64,000 bases of DNA, taken from the NCBI RefSeq assembly GCF_000179555.1, contig NZ_AECZ01000001.1, positions 1-64,000 on the forward strand. Direction: 5' to 3'. Shown one piece after another: positions 44,487-54,694 of this stretch (position 1 is its first letter; the number at the start of each line of letters is the position of its first letter). Under the pieces are notes generated by a model. The model was not told the DNA's origin, searched no databases, and was given only the letters and a program-made list of their open reading frames with translations. The position numbers and the translations under genes were made by a program. This stretch comes from Solidesulfovibrio fructosivorans JJ]. GTDB taxonomy: Bacteria > Desulfobacterota > Desulfovibrionia > Desulfovibrionales > Desulfovibrionaceae.

Positions 44487-44993
44487 CTACATCTTGGCCA
44501 CGCCGGCTTCGATTTCCTGGAGCCGCTCGTCCGTGGGGATATAGTTCTTGGCGCGCAGGATGGCGAGGGAGTTGACGGTCAGGGAATCTTGCATGTCCGC
44601 ATAGCCGACCGCCCGGATGAAGGCCCACATGCGCTTGACGTCGGCGTCCGTGGCTTCGGCGGCCAGGAGCGCGTCAAACTCCTCCTGGGTGAAAAGGCGC
44701 ATGAATTCGGCCTGGGAAAATCGGGTTTGCGGCGGCTGTGCCGGATTGTCGATTTCCTCGCGCCATGCCGTGACGGCTTCCAGAGTCGACGGGTTGGGGA
44801 ACACATGGCGGATACCGCTGGCGTCCTCATAGACCACGGCCGGGTAGCCAGAAAATGCCGGCATCAACGCTACGGCCGTGGCGTGGTCGGTGACGACCTC
44901 GCCCGGAGCAGGGTCGGCTGCCTGCCAGAGGGCCAGCAGATCACGGCTGGGCGCGATTAAATCCGAGTGTAAAAGTGTCAATCCTTGTGCCAT
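44487..44993 (-). CDS. Hypothetical phage protein next to the tail fibre gene
   Basis: A 168-residue soluble protein with a GGGAGGATGT ribosome site. The C-terminal half is helical (FMRLFTQEEFDALLAAEATDADVKRMWAFIRAV). Position after the fibre-like gene suggests a fibre assembly or attachment role, but no family is recognised. Confidence 0.6.
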   Translation of the reverse strand: MAQGLTLLHSDLIAPSRDLLALWQAADPAPGEVVTDHATAVALMPAFSGYPAVVYEDASGIRHVFPNPSTLEAVTAWREEIDNPAQPPQTRFSQAEFMRLFTQEEFDALLAAEATDADVKRMWAFIRAVGYADMQDSLTVNSLAILRAKNYIPTDERLQEIEAGVAKM

Positions 44994-45002
44994 ACATCCT
45001 CC

Positions 45003-46100
45003 CTATGCCCAGCCCATTTCGGCGAGTGTTTTGGCGGTCACAGCGCCGGCACCACCGTGACCGCAATAGGCTCCAGCGGCACCGCCCGTTGCTGCCATGT
45101 TGAGAGTGCCAGTTAACGCACCACCATATCCCAGGAAAACGCGACCAGCCCCATGGCCGGCGGCGACCACCCCATCCGTCGTTGCGTTGGCCGACAACAG
45201 ATGTCCGGCAATAGCCGTCACGCTATTGCGCACCAGGACAATCAGAATGCCCCCAGGCCTGGACGATGCTATAGTGCTGTATGGGTCGCCGTCCCTATCG
45301 CCCGTAGATGTTGAGAATGGATAGCTAGAGCCCGTGTAATTTGTATAGACACCTTGCAACCCACGGATGCCGCCGCTCCACGGAAGAGCAGCACTGCCTG
45401 TTGTGCCAACCGTGGCGGAGTTGCCGTCTCCTTGCGCGTTGGTTGCCGGCTGTAAGATATTTCCACCTCCACCGCCTCCACCAGGGGCATTCACCCCTGC
45501 GTAGCCGGTAGGCCCATTCACGCCAATGGCACTCCCATAACCGTGGCATCCACCATAAACACGGGCGGTAGTGCTGCCGCATCCGGCTGCCGAGACGATG
45601 ACCGGACCGGATGCTGGCCAATCCTTATAGTTCGCAGTGACATCCCCCGTTCCTGGCAACGGGCAGGCAAAAAGGGACGGATCAAAGATGGCGTAGCAGT
45701 TTTCCCGGAGCCAGGCCGCAAAGTCGTCGTATTGCGTACGATGGCCGGATAGCGTGATGGCGCGCGGGATAGCTATGTCTTGGACCGCCCATTTCGGCGA
45801 TCCAGCCGCCCCTTTGCCAGCCATGTTGGGACGGGCTCCGGCCCCAAGGATCAAATCGTCACACAGCACACACCAGCCACGGTCCCGCTTTTGTTTCGTG
45901 AATGGCCCGTTAATTTCCAGCCTGCGATAGCGGGAAATGGTGATGGGGCCGTCCTCTGTGTTGGGGATCGTCAGCCCCGCAGCGGGCACAACCAAGTCGC
46001 CCTGACTGGGATAAAAATCGAAAATACGACGGCCAAAAGGTATGGTTTTAGTCCATTCTATTCCGCTTCTGGGCCTGTAATCAGCAAAGCTACGAGCCAT
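45003..46100 (-). CDS. Putative tail fibre/receptor-binding protein
   Basis: A 365-residue protein. The N-terminal half is a structured region (SRYRRLEINGPFTKQKRDRGWCVLCDDLILG). The C-terminal half, from about residue 190, is very rich in Gly, Ser, Thr and Ala, including a run of seven glycines. Glycine-rich tails are common in the receptor-binding tips of tail fibres. This segment also has lower GC than its neighbours, which suggests exchange. The end AKTLAEMGWA may be a conserved anchor. The role is inferred from position and composition. Confidence 0.6.
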   Translation of the reverse strand: MARSFADYRPRSGIEWTKTIPFGRRIFDFYPSQGDLVVPAAGLTIPNTEDGPITISRYRRLEINGPFTKQKRDRGWCVLCDDLILGAGARPNMAGKGAAGSPKWAVQDIAIPRAITLSGHRTQYDDFAAWLRENCYAIFDPSLFACPLPGTGDVTANYKDWPASGPVIVSAAGCGSTTARVYGGCHGYGSAIGVNGPTGYAGVNAPGGGGGGGNILQPATNAQGDGNSATVGTTGSAALPWSGGIRGLQGVYTNYTGSSYPFSTSTGDRDGDPYSTIASSRPGGILIVLVRNSVTAIAGHLLSANATTDGVVAAGHGAGRVFLGYGGALTGTLNMAATGGAAGAYCGHGGAGAVTAKTLAEMGWA

Positions 46101-46110
46101 GGCGCATCCT

Positions 46111-46512
46111 CTAGAAGTCCCCAGCCCAGGCGATGACTGTCAGAGTCTTATCGGCCGTGATTGCTGCGGCTGCTGCAACAGTTAAAGCTAGGCCGGCTTC
46201 CAGGGTCAGTGGATTGCCGTCATTGAGATAATCGAGCATCTCCACATAGGCCACGCCGGCCCCGCCCGCGCCGGCGGGAATGGGTACCGTCCCCAGGTAC
46301 TGGTGCACGTCGCCCCTGGTCAGATGCACGTGCAGGTCGGCGGCGGCGGTGTCGTCGGTGGCTACGTGTAGGGAGTCCACCCGGGTGCCATTGGCCCCGG
46401 CGGTAAGGAGCGGCTTTTTCGAGGTGCCGTCGGCGCTCGTCAGCGTTACGCCCGGGGTTTTCGGCGTCCCCGCGAAAATGGGTTTGGTGTTCCCGGTGGT
46501 AGTTTCAGGCAT
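46111..46512 (-). CDS. Hypothetical phage tail-region protein
   Basis: A 133-residue Ala/Thr-rich protein starting MPETTTGNTKPIFAGTPKTPGVTLTSADG. The composition suggests beta structure as in virion proteins. It lies between two other tail-tip genes with ten-base gaps. The family is not recognised. Confidence 0.55.
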   Translation of the reverse strand: MPETTTGNTKPIFAGTPKTPGVTLTSADGTSKKPLLTAGANGTRVDSLHVATDDTAAADLHVHLTRGDVHQYLGTVPIPAGAGGAGVAYVEMLDYLNDGNPLTLEAGLALTVAAAAAITADKTLTVIAWAGDF

Positions 46513-46521
46513 AGCGGTCTC

Positions 46522-47055
46522 CTAAAATCCGTTGCAGTTTTGGGAGAGGTACAGATCGGCCCCGGCCGGCGTGTCTGCCTGCTGCGGCGCGTTGTCCGGG
46601 CTCTGCCCCAGCCAGACCTCGGATAGGTCTTCCTCCACGGCGATCCCTGTCACCGTGACCACCACGTGGCCGGCATCCGCGTCGTAGGTTGCCCCGGCGA
46701 CGTAGCCGACGCCGGGAGTCGCCTGCGCAAGTTTGACCGCGCGACCGGGCTTGCAGTTGTCCAGTTGGGCGGCCGGGCCCGCAACGGCGAGCGTGGTTGC
46801 CGACAAGCGCGTCACGGCGGCATACGATCCGTCCGGCATTACAGGCCGTAGCCAGGCCCCGGCCTGATTGGCCGCGCCCTGGGCCATGCCCGCGTAGTCC
46901 GCACAGCCTTGGCCGATGGCGACGATGTCGGCATTGTAGGGATCGAACAGTTTCCGGTGCCCGCCCTTGCCGAAACCGCCGGGCACGGCTGTCGAATTGG
47001 CCGCTGCCCGGTAGAAGTTCTTGAGTCGCTCGATCGCGTCCGTGAACGCGCCCAT
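46522..47055 (-). CDS. Hypothetical phage tail-region protein
   Basis: A 177-residue protein with a helical N-terminus (MGAFTDAIERLKNFYRAAANSTAVPGGF) and a beta-rich C-terminal half (GYVAGATYDADAGHVVVTVTGIAVEEDLSEVW). It is co-transcribed with the surrounding tail-tip genes. The family is not recognised. Confidence 0.55.
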   Translation of the reverse strand: MGAFTDAIERLKNFYRAAANSTAVPGGFGKGGHRKLFDPYNADIVAIGQGCADYAGMAQGAANQAGAWLRPVMPDGSYAAVTRLSATTLAVAGPAAQLDNCKPGRAVKLAQATPGVGYVAGATYDADAGHVVVTVTGIAVEEDLSEVWLGQSPDNAPQQADTPAGADLYLSQNCNGF

Positions 47056-47064
47056 GGCATCCTC

Positions 47065-47925
47065 CTAGCCAGTGATTTGCTCGACCTGGAAATTCATGGC
47101 CGTGTCCTCGACCCCGGAAAATTCCAACGGCGAGCTGTCGATGTTGCGCAAGATCCCGTAGAGGGACCATTGCTGGCCCAGCAGCTCCTCGTCCGTGTCC
47201 AGGCAGACCAGGATATCCCTGTCCAGGCCGCGATCCAGGGCCAGACGCAGGGCCCTGTTAGTGCCCTCGACCTGATCCATGCGCTCGATGCGGAACTGGG
47301 CCACGCGGCGCGACTTCCTGCGCCGGGAATAGATCGAGCCGGCCAGGGACCTGACCACCACGGTATCCGTCTCGGCGGCCAGGGTCGGCGTGCGCGTCAT
47401 TTTCCCGGCCGGCACCCAGCCCGGCCCCATGAACACGCGGCCGATATCCAGATACCCGGCCGGGTTGGTGCGGTTGTCGAATTCCCACTGCCAGTAGCGC
47501 AGGAACTGCTGCTCGAGGATACGGACATACGTGCGCACGTCTTCGCCCAGGTCCTCACTGGAGATCCGGCCGGACCACCAGTTCTCGTCCTCCCATTCCA
47601 GGTCCGAGGGGGAGAAAAGGGGAGGGTAGAGGTCCAGCCAGCCGGAATCGTAGGCGAGATCGGAAAAATCGGCGTCGTTGTAGCCCGTAAGCCGCACCCT
47701 GCCATCGAGGTCGGCGTTGTGGCCGATGACGGCCACGGCCTGGATGGTGCGCTCGACGCCGAAATCCACACGGAAACGGGTGGAGGCCATGTCCAGGTCG
47801 CCCGACCGGGAAACCTTGGACAGGCGCATGTCCTGGAGGTTCTCCAGGCCGATGGCCCAATTGCCGCCCGACAGCAGGACCTCCGGGGCATCGAGGCGAT
47901 TGGGCCAGGCGAGCAGTCTAGCCAT
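47065..47925 (-). CDS. Putative phage tail-tip protein
   Basis: A 286-residue protein beginning MARLLAWPNRLDAPEVLLSGGNW. It has a discoidin-like beta segment (VDFGVERTIQAVAVIGHNADLDGRVRLTGYN) and a basic middle (SIYSRRRKSRRVAQFRIERMD). It overlaps the preceding gene's stop by eight bases. Position after the tape measure and tip genes supports a virion tail role; the exact family is not known. Confidence 0.6.
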   Translation of the reverse strand: MARLLAWPNRLDAPEVLLSGGNWAIGLENLQDMRLSKVSRSGDLDMASTRFRVDFGVERTIQAVAVIGHNADLDGRVRLTGYNDADFSDLAYDSGWLDLYPPLFSPSDLEWEDENWWSGRISSEDLGEDVRTYVRILEQQFLRYWQWEFDNRTNPAGYLDIGRVFMGPGWVPAGKMTRTPTLAAETDTVVVRSLAGSIYSRRRKSRRVAQFRIERMDQVEGTNRALRLALDRGLDRDILVCLDTDEELLGQQWSLYGILRNIDSSPLEFSGVEDTAMNFQVEQITG

Positions 47926-49462
47926 ACAGTTCCAACTCCGTGACCTCGTTTTGCCGGTCGACGTTCAGGCCGATCACCACAAAGAGCTTTCCGGCCGCCA
48001 ACCCGAACCGGTCCATCACCAGCTCCACCACGTCCCCGAAATCGAGATCCTCCACCTCGTCCGGGAAAAACGGCACCCGCAGACGGGTCCGCCACACGCC
48101 GTGCAGGGCCTGCAAGCGATCGGCTTCGGCCTGGCAGGCGGCCGCAGATCGCAACAGCGAATCCCGCTCCAGCTCCGGGGCCAGGGGATGCACCGTGCGC
48201 ACGCTCGCATCCTCGGCCGTGACCGTGCGCCATTCCTCGGCCAACCAGGCCCGGGCCTCGTCCGAGACCCCGCCGGCCAGGGAGGAAGCCGATTGCTTGC
48301 TCCAATTTTTTTGCCCGTTGAGCTTGGTGCGCCAGTAGGGCACGCCGCCGGCGTCGTCATGGGCGGGCAGCCACTCGATGGAATCCGAGTCCAGGATCTC
48401 CACCTCGGACAGACGGCGCTTGGGCGGTCCCACCGGCGCGGCCAGGATGCCAAAACGGATTACATTGTGGCGGTTGGGAACCCACCATGCGCCGATGGAG
48501 GTGAGGAGCGTGTCCAGCGCCGCATCGATGTCCAGGGAGTCGCCGGCCCCCACGAACAGGCACACCTCTGCCGCATTGGCGGCGGTCAGGGCGGCCAGAT
48601 CGGCGGCCGAGAAATCGGCCTCGGTCCAGCCGGCCCGGGTGCGCAGGATACGCTCCACGATGCCGGCGGCATCGGCGACATACACGCCGTCCAAAACGTC
48701 GCCGTCGACATCGGCCGTGACGTCGCCGGCCGGCGAGGTCCACAGCCGGATGAGTCCCAGGGCCAGACAGGTGGCGTATTGGCCGGCCGTAAAGGTGGCC
48801 GCCTGGAGATCGGCCAGCGTGGCGTAATCCCGGGTGGCGGTCAGGGGCATCCCTTTGTCGCGCACCGCCCGCACGGCCCGGAGCCGGCCGTCATGGGCCT
48901 GGAAAATGAGCAGCGACGTGTTGACGCAGGTCAGCGTGATGTTGTCGCACGGTCCAAAGGCCAGGGGCTTTTCCTTGCCCTGCAGGTCGTCGGCCGTGCC
49001 CTCGACCCCCTCGGGCCCGGAATTGGTGCCGGCGTACAGGGTGGTCTGGATCGGCGTTTCCAGCTCGGCCTTGCGGGACCGGATATTGACCACCACCGTG
49101 TCCCAGCCCAGTTCCAGGCTTTCCACCACCCCGGACATGATGGTGACGGCCGTGTCGAACCGATCCTCGCCGCGCCGCAGCTCGAAGCGCCGGCCGTCCA
49201 CGGCGTAGCCGGCCAGGACGTCCAGGCCGCCCTCCGGGGATACCATCTCGATCTCCCCGAACCCGCCGTCGGATACGCCGCCCGTCACGCCGTCGGCGAA
49301 CACCGTGGCGTCATAGGAGCAGGGCACGGACAGGCGGCCGTCGAAATAGGTGTTGGCCGGCGAATCATCGGGCTTGGAGGTCATGCCGGCGTCGGCGAAA
49401 TACAGGGCCGTCTCGGCCCGGGCCGCCAGGTCGTAGGCGGCGAGCTGCAGGAAATAGCTCAC
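47918..49462 (-). CDS. Putative tail hub/baseplate-type protein
   Basis: A 514-residue protein immediately downstream of the tape measure gene, with a four-base ATGA overlap. The beta-rich N-terminal half (CSYDATVFADGVTGG, then FELRRGEDRFDTAVTIMSG) and the C-terminal segment FFPDEVEDLDFGDVVELVMDRFGLAAGKLFVVIGLNVDRQNEVTELELYG fit tail hub or distal-tail proteins, which surround the tape measure tip. The assignment is from gene order. Confidence 0.6.
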   Translation of the reverse strand: MSYFLQLAAYDLAARAETALYFADAGMTSKPDDSPANTYFDGRLSVPCSYDATVFADGVTGGVSDGGFGEIEMVSPEGGLDVLAGYAVDGRRFELRRGEDRFDTAVTIMSGVVESLELGWDTVVVNIRSRKAELETPIQTTLYAGTNSGPEGVEGTADDLQGKEKPLAFGPCDNITLTCVNTSLLIFQAHDGRLRAVRAVRDKGMPLTATRDYATLADLQAATFTAGQYATCLALGLIRLWTSPAGDVTADVDGDVLDGVYVADAAGIVERILRTRAGWTEADFSAADLAALTAANAAEVCLFVGAGDSLDIDAALDTLLTSIGAWWVPNRHNVIRFGILAAPVGPPKRRLSEVEILDSDSIEWLPAHDDAGGVPYWRTKLNGQKNWSKQSASSLAGGVSDEARAWLAEEWRTVTAEDASVRTVHPLAPELERDSLLRSAAACQAEADRLQALHGVWRTRLRVPFFPDEVEDLDFGDVVELVMDRFGLAAGKLFVVIGLNVDRQNEVTELELYG

Positions 49463-52400
49463 GACGCCAGCCTCCTGGCCAGACGGCTGGTCTGCCGCGC
49501 CAGGGCGCCGATGGCCTTGCCCTGTTTGGCGATGACGCCGGTCAACTCGGCGTGCGCGACCTCCTGCTGCCGGCGCTGGGCATCGAGGCGCATTTCGATG
49601 CCCGCCGTATCCACCGACGCCGGGGGCATGGAGCCACGGAAGGCCTGGATGGTGTCCATGGCGTTGTACACATGGGCGTCGGCGCCGAAACGCACCAGCT
49701 CCGGACCGCGCTCACCGACCATGGCCAGTTCGCCGGCCAGGGGATCGCCGCCGCCTGCGTATCGTTTGATCGACAGGGTGCCGTCGTCGATTTGGCCGGT
49801 TGCTTCCGTGGCTGTGGTCCCGAAGAGCGAGGTCCAATCAATGGCGGCATCGGTGGCCGTTTGGGCGCTCGAGGAGCCACCGGACATTGTGGCCAGCAAG
49901 GCAGCCGCGGCCGACGCCTGGGCCGCATTGGCCGCGGCGATGGCATCGGCGTAGGAACTCGAGAAGCTCGAATCGTTTATGGCCCCGACAATGGCGTTGA
50001 CGCCATCGCCCCAGGCCGAGGCCAGGGTGCCCAGATTGGTGTTGACCAGGGTCAGCTGGTCGACCTGGAGGGTGAGGACGGAAATCTCCTGGTTTAGGGC
50101 ATCGAGCTGGGCCTGGGCCTGATCCACCTGGGCCTGGGAATAGGCCTCGAGGCTGGAAAGGGTGCTGTCGGCGTGGTCGAACTGGTCGTAATACGCCTCG
50201 CTGTGGCCGTAATAGTCTTCGGCGGCGTTGAGGTATTCCTTGGTGACGTCGTCCAGATCGGCCTGGGCCTTGGTGTCCCCGGTCCTGGCCTTGGCCGCCG
50301 TGGAATCGAACGCGGCCTTTTTGGCCTCGAGCAATTCCTTGGGGGACAGGTCGGTCAGATGCTCGTCCCATTTGATGTCCCGGCGCAGGGCCTGGATGTC
50401 GGCCAGGAAACCGTCCCACAGATCGATGGTGTCCTGCAGGGCGTCGGCCTGATCGTTGAGGGCGTCGATCTGGTCATTGAGCCCGTCCACGACCGTCTTG
50501 TTGACGTCCTCCCAGGCCGTGCCGGCGCTTTTGAGCGACGAATCCCAGGCCTCGACCCATTGCGCGGCGTCGTCCCAGGCTTTGACCTGGTCGGCGGACA
50601 GCGCCGAGTTTTCCATGGCCGCCCGGTACGAGGACCAGAAATTTTCCAGGCTGACGCCGGAATCGTCCAGGGCGGCCAGGGCCTCGCCAGCGCCCTCGGC
50701 ATAGTATTTCATGAGGCGCGTGGCCTGCTCGGTGGAGCTGTAGGCATTGCTAAAGTAACGGTTGAAGGCGTCGGTGACGGCATCGGTGGAGCCGAATGCG
50801 AGGACCAGATCCGAGGCGTAGGCGGCCTGGGCCAGCTGGCGCAGCTGCTCGCTGGTGGCCTGGACACCGTCGCTGGCGGCCCCGGCCTGGTCCTCGAGAT
50901 CCTGGAGCGAGGCGATGGTTTCGTCATCGAGCACGCCGGACAACGAGTCGAAATCCATGCCGGCCAGGGTGGCCGTGTCACCGGCGGACTGCATCTTGTC
51001 CACGAGTCCCGAGATATAATCCTCGCCGGCCAGCCCCTCGAGGGACAGGCCCGCCATGTCCGTGATGCTCTTGACCGAGGCCAGGGCGGTGCCCAGCCGG
51101 GTCACGGTGTCGATGGCGTATTCGCCGTCCTGGGCCAGGGCATTGACCGCATCGGCCAGCCCCTGTTGCTGCAACCCGTACAACGTCATGGCGTTGGTGA
51201 CGTTGTAGTTGAAATCGTCGAGCTGCTCCTCGGTCACGTCCCAGTCCGGGAAGCTGAAGCCGGAGAGGTCGGCATTGATGCCAAGGGAATCGAAGGAGCT
51301 GACGAGGCTGTCCGTGTACGCGCCGAAGGCGTCCTCGAGGGCGGCGGTGGTCGAGGCGTCCAGCGGCCCGGTGTTGCGGATCTCGTGGGAGGTGGACGTG
51401 CCGCCGAGCATCGAGGAGTCCGTGACCCGGTAGTAGTCCTCGCCCGAGGAGGAGAGGGAGGTGCCGCTGACTCCCAGGCTGTAGCCGCTGCCGGTCTTTT
51501 CCTCGGTGTGGGAGGAGGAGAACAGGGAAATGCCCAGGCCGACCAGTCCGACCACGGCGCCGAGACCGGATGCCAGGGAACCGAGCGACCCGATAAGGCC
51601 GGATGATCCCGCACCGATGGCGGTGGACACGCCTTCCGTAGCCCCTTCCAGCCCGATGATGCTGGTGTTCAAGGCGGGAACGCTATCACCGACCAAAGAC
51701 GTCAAGGCGGTTTCCGTGGCCCAGGGAGCCGTCTCGCCAGCCACGGTGATTCCGGCGGACAGGGACTCCGAGGCCAGGGAGGCGGACGACGAACCGAACG
51801 AAAACAGATCCGACAACCCGCTGACGTCCTTGGTCCCGCTGACGAGATCCTTGAGCCAGCTCGACCCCGAGCTTTTCGAGCCGGTGATGGAGCTGGTGGC
51901 GTCGCTGCCCACGATCTCGGTGAGCACCGGGATGACGATGTAATTTTCCAGGGCGTACTGGGCGAGGCGCTTGAGGGTGTTCTTGAACATATCCTCGAGG
52001 TTGCCCATGGTGTCGGACCACTGGTCCGCATAACGGTCCGTGGCAAACAGGAAATCCGTGGTCGCGCCGGCCAGGGCGTCGGACAGCTCGGCTTCGACGT
52101 CCTTGATGCCGCTAGCGATATCCTTGGAAAACTCGACCCAGGCCGCCTGCCTGCGCGTCAGGTCGTCCTCCCAGAGGCCGAACTCGTCGGCCAGAACGTC
52201 CTTGAGGGTATCGAGGAAGGACTCCTCGAAACCGATACGGGCCTCGATCTCCTTTTTGCGCAGCTCGCTGCGCTTTTTGGATGCGTAGACCCGATAGGCG
52301 TACTCGGAGGAGGCGTTCTCTTTGACAGCGGCCAGATGGTTTTCCAGTGCCTGGGCCTCATCCGCCCAATACTGATCCGCAAGTTGACCGCCCTCCTGGA

Positions 52401-54690
52401 GGCGGTCGCGCTGGGACTTGAGCACGTAGGCCTGATAGGCATCCCACCGCGCCTCGGCCTTGGCGATGGCGTCGGCGTCCTCTTCATCCGTGCCGATCCT
52501 GGCCTCGCGCAGGTCCGTGACGTATTTCTTGTAGCCCTCGAGCCAGTCCGAGGCCTCCAATTGCGCCGGATCGGACAGGTACGTGCCCATGTCCCGGGCA
52601 TACTGGGATGATTTTTCGAGCCCCTTCTCGAAATCCTTGAGCACGGCCGTCATGTGGGCCACGGGCCAGGCTTTTTCCGCCAGCTCCCAGGCCTTGGCGA
52701 AACCCTCGGTATCGCCCTTGGCCCCGATGAGCGATTTGCGGATGTCGGCGAAAATTTTCTCGAAGGTCTTGTCGACCTTGAGCGTCTCGCCCTCGAGGCC
52801 TCCGGACAGGCTGTCCGTCAGGCCGGCGATGGTAGACTGCACCTGCTCGAAATAGGCGTCCGATCGCTCGGTATAGCGGGCGGCGGCATTGGCCGCGGCG
52901 TCCGAAGACTTTTTGGTGCCGTCCAGGGAAACCTTGATGCCGTCCACGGCCTTTTGGGCCTTTTGGGCTTTGGGGACAAAATCGGAAGGGATGGTCGCGG
53001 GCAAGGAACCCGCCGCGCTGGTGTCATGGGAGGCGTACAGCTTGTGCGATGCCTGCGCCCTGGCCAACCCCTCGGCCACGGAGCGATCGTTGGCCGCATC
53101 GCCGGCAGTGGCCATGCCGTACAGCGCGCCGACGCCCGTGACCCAGGGGTTGCCCTTGGAAAGCAGCGCCCCCGTGCCGCCGCCCACGATCGCGCCCTGG
53201 AGCGGAGCAGGGAGCTTGTTCCAGACAGCAATGATGTCATTGAGGCCATTGACCGTGGCGGTCAGGCCGGGGACGACGCTGTGCAACAGATTTTCGCCCA
53301 GCGTGACGGCTCCGGTGGCAAGAGAAGTCAATGCGGCCCGGCCATCCGGCCGCGTGATCTCATCCTGGAAATCCTTCATCGCCTGGGTCATCATCGGAGC
53401 AAGGACTTCTCCGAAATCGATCGCCACCTCTTTCCATGTGGCGCCAAAGGTATCCCAGGCACCCTGGGAGGTGGACTGAAAACGCTGGAACGCGGCCTCT
53501 GTTTCCCCGGTCCCTTTTTCAACTTCCGTCAGGATGTCCGTGTATCGTTGCCAATCCTGGGCACCGAGACCGGCAATGCCGGTCAACGCCTCGGCGCTCT
53601 CGAAGAGCTTGCCCAGGGAAAAATGAGACTTGTCAGCTGTGGCCTGGAGCGTTTGCAGCGCCCCGGCAAACCCCTTTTCCTTGACCATGGCCACGCCGGA
53701 CTCGTAGCCGAGCGCCTTGAGAACCTTCTGCATGTTCTCGGTCGGCTTGTAGAGCCCGATCATGATGGCGCGCCACTTGGTGGCCGCCTCGGCCGTGGAG
53801 CCCGAGGTCTGGGTGATGAGTGACAGCCCGGCCGCCATCTCCTGGGAAGAGACGCCGACCAGGTGGGTGGACTCGGCCACGTCGCCAATGACAGGCACCA
53901 GCTCGGAAAACGACGTCTGGCCCATTTTCTCGATTTTAAACAGCAGGTCCGAGGCCTCGGCCGCCGTGCGGATCTCGCCATCGAAACCCGCCATGGTCTT
54001 GGTCAGGCCCTTGATGGTATCATCCTGGGCCACGTGGGCGGCTTTTGAACCCTTGGCCGCCGTGGTGAGCAGATCCATGGCGCCCGTAGTGTCGGTCACC
54101 CCGGCGGAAATGGTCTGATAGTAGCCTTTGACCAGGGACGTCGGATCGCCCAGCTCCCGCGGCATGGCTTTGATGGCTGCGTCGATGTCGGACAAGCTCT
54201 GGTCCGTGACCTTGGCCATGTCCGTCAGGGCGCTTTCGTAGTCCCGGAAATCAGCAAATGAGCTGGAAACAACTCCCACCGCAGCCCGGAAGGACAGGTA
54301 GGCCGCAGCGGCAAGCGCGGCCTGCTTGGCCAGCGCCGCCATGGAGGAAGTTGATTTATCCGTTTCGCGGGTGGCCACGCCCATCTGCGCAGCCAGCTCC
54401 CTGTACTCCCGTGTGGTGAGGCCGGCATAGCGGCGCAGGTTTTCCAGGGCGCGGGAAGCGGCATCAGCGGCCATCCCATCACGCATGCGTTTTTCAAGGG
54501 CGGCCATTTCCTGGTCGGTCGCCCCGACAGCCTGTCCAAGGCTTTTAAAGGCACCGCCGGCTCGCTTCATGCGACGATCGACGTTGTCGGAAAATGCTTC
54601 GGACAGGCTGTCGGACCGCTTCAGGGTGGTCTCGAAGCTCCTGCCGTCGGCGGTGATATCCACCGCCAGGGTGCCGGCCTTGATCCTCAC
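49459..54690 (-). CDS. Phage tail tape measure protein
   Basis: A 1743-residue protein, the longest in the phage; its length sets tail length. The TP901-type core domain lies near residues 110-330 (DYESALTDMAKVTDQSLSDIDAAIKAMPRELGD, then TTAAKGSKAAHVAQDDTIKGLTKTMAGFDGEI). Long coiled-coil stretches follow, with a hydrophobic Gly-rich segment near residue 1050 (IGSLGSLASGLGAVVGLVGLGISLF). The C-terminus has the common motif GELAMVGERGPELVRFGADAHVYN. The GTG at 54690 is chosen because MRIKAGTLAVDITADGRSF is the normal start; upstream codons overlap the previous gene. Confidence 0.92.
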   Translation of the reverse strand: MRIKAGTLAVDITADGRSFETTLKRSDSLSEAFSDNVDRRMKRAGGAFKSLGQAVGATDQEMAALEKRMRDGMAADAASRALENLRRYAGLTTREYRELAAQMGVATRETDKSTSSMAALAKQAALAAAAYLSFRAAVGVVSSSFADFRDYESALTDMAKVTDQSLSDIDAAIKAMPRELGDPTSLVKGYYQTISAGVTDTTGAMDLLTTAAKGSKAAHVAQDDTIKGLTKTMAGFDGEIRTAAEASDLLFKIEKMGQTSFSELVPVIGDVAESTHLVGVSSQEMAAGLSLITQTSGSTAEAATKWRAIMIGLYKPTENMQKVLKALGYESGVAMVKEKGFAGALQTLQATADKSHFSLGKLFESAEALTGIAGLGAQDWQRYTDILTEVEKGTGETEAAFQRFQSTSQGAWDTFGATWKEVAIDFGEVLAPMMTQAMKDFQDEITRPDGRAALTSLATGAVTLGENLLHSVVPGLTATVNGLNDIIAVWNKLPAPLQGAIVGGGTGALLSKGNPWVTGVGALYGMATAGDAANDRSVAEGLARAQASHKLYASHDTSAAGSLPATIPSDFVPKAQKAQKAVDGIKVSLDGTKKSSDAAANAAARYTERSDAYFEQVQSTIAGLTDSLSGGLEGETLKVDKTFEKIFADIRKSLIGAKGDTEGFAKAWELAEKAWPVAHMTAVLKDFEKGLEKSSQYARDMGTYLSDPAQLEASDWLEGYKKYVTDLREARIGTDEEDADAIAKAEARWDAYQAYVLKSQRDRLQEGGQLADQYWADEAQALENHLAAVKENASSEYAYRVYASKKRSELRKKEIEARIGFEESFLDTLKDVLADEFGLWEDDLTRRQAAWVEFSKDIASGIKDVEAELSDALAGATTDFLFATDRYADQWSDTMGNLEDMFKNTLKRLAQYALENYIVIPVLTEIVGSDATSSITGSKSSGSSWLKDLVSGTKDVSGLSDLFSFGSSSASLASESLSAGITVAGETAPWATETALTSLVGDSVPALNTSIIGLEGATEGVSTAIGAGSSGLIGSLGSLASGLGAVVGLVGLGISLFSSSHTEEKTGSGYSLGVSGTSLSSSGEDYYRVTDSSMLGGTSTSHEIRNTGPLDASTTAALEDAFGAYTDSLVSSFDSLGINADLSGFSFPDWDVTEEQLDDFNYNVTNAMTLYGLQQQGLADAVNALAQDGEYAIDTVTRLGTALASVKSITDMAGLSLEGLAGEDYISGLVDKMQSAGDTATLAGMDFDSLSGVLDDETIASLQDLEDQAGAASDGVQATSEQLRQLAQAAYASDLVLAFGSTDAVTDAFNRYFSNAYSSTEQATRLMKYYAEGAGEALAALDDSGVSLENFWSSYRAAMENSALSADQVKAWDDAAQWVEAWDSSLKSAGTAWEDVNKTVVDGLNDQIDALNDQADALQDTIDLWDGFLADIQALRRDIKWDEHLTDLSPKELLEAKKAAFDSTAAKARTGDTKAQADLDDVTKEYLNAAEDYYGHSEAYYDQFDHADSTLSSLEAYSQAQVDQAQAQLDALNQEISVLTLQVDQLTLVNTNLGTLASAWGDGVNAIVGAINDSSFSSSYADAIAAANAAQASAAAALLATMSGGSSSAQTATDAAIDWTSLFGTTATEATGQIDDGTLSIKRYAGGGDPLAGELAMVGERGPELVRFGADAHVYNAMDTIQAFRGSMPPASVDTAGIEMRLDAQRRQQEVAHAELTGVIAKQGKAIGALARQTSRLARRLAS

Positions 54691-54694
54691 GCCC

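Noticed and set aside
47717-49954. A long rightward open frame opposite the tail genes
   Set aside because: Shadow of the leftward tail-tip and tape measure genes; no start signal and no recognisable domain.
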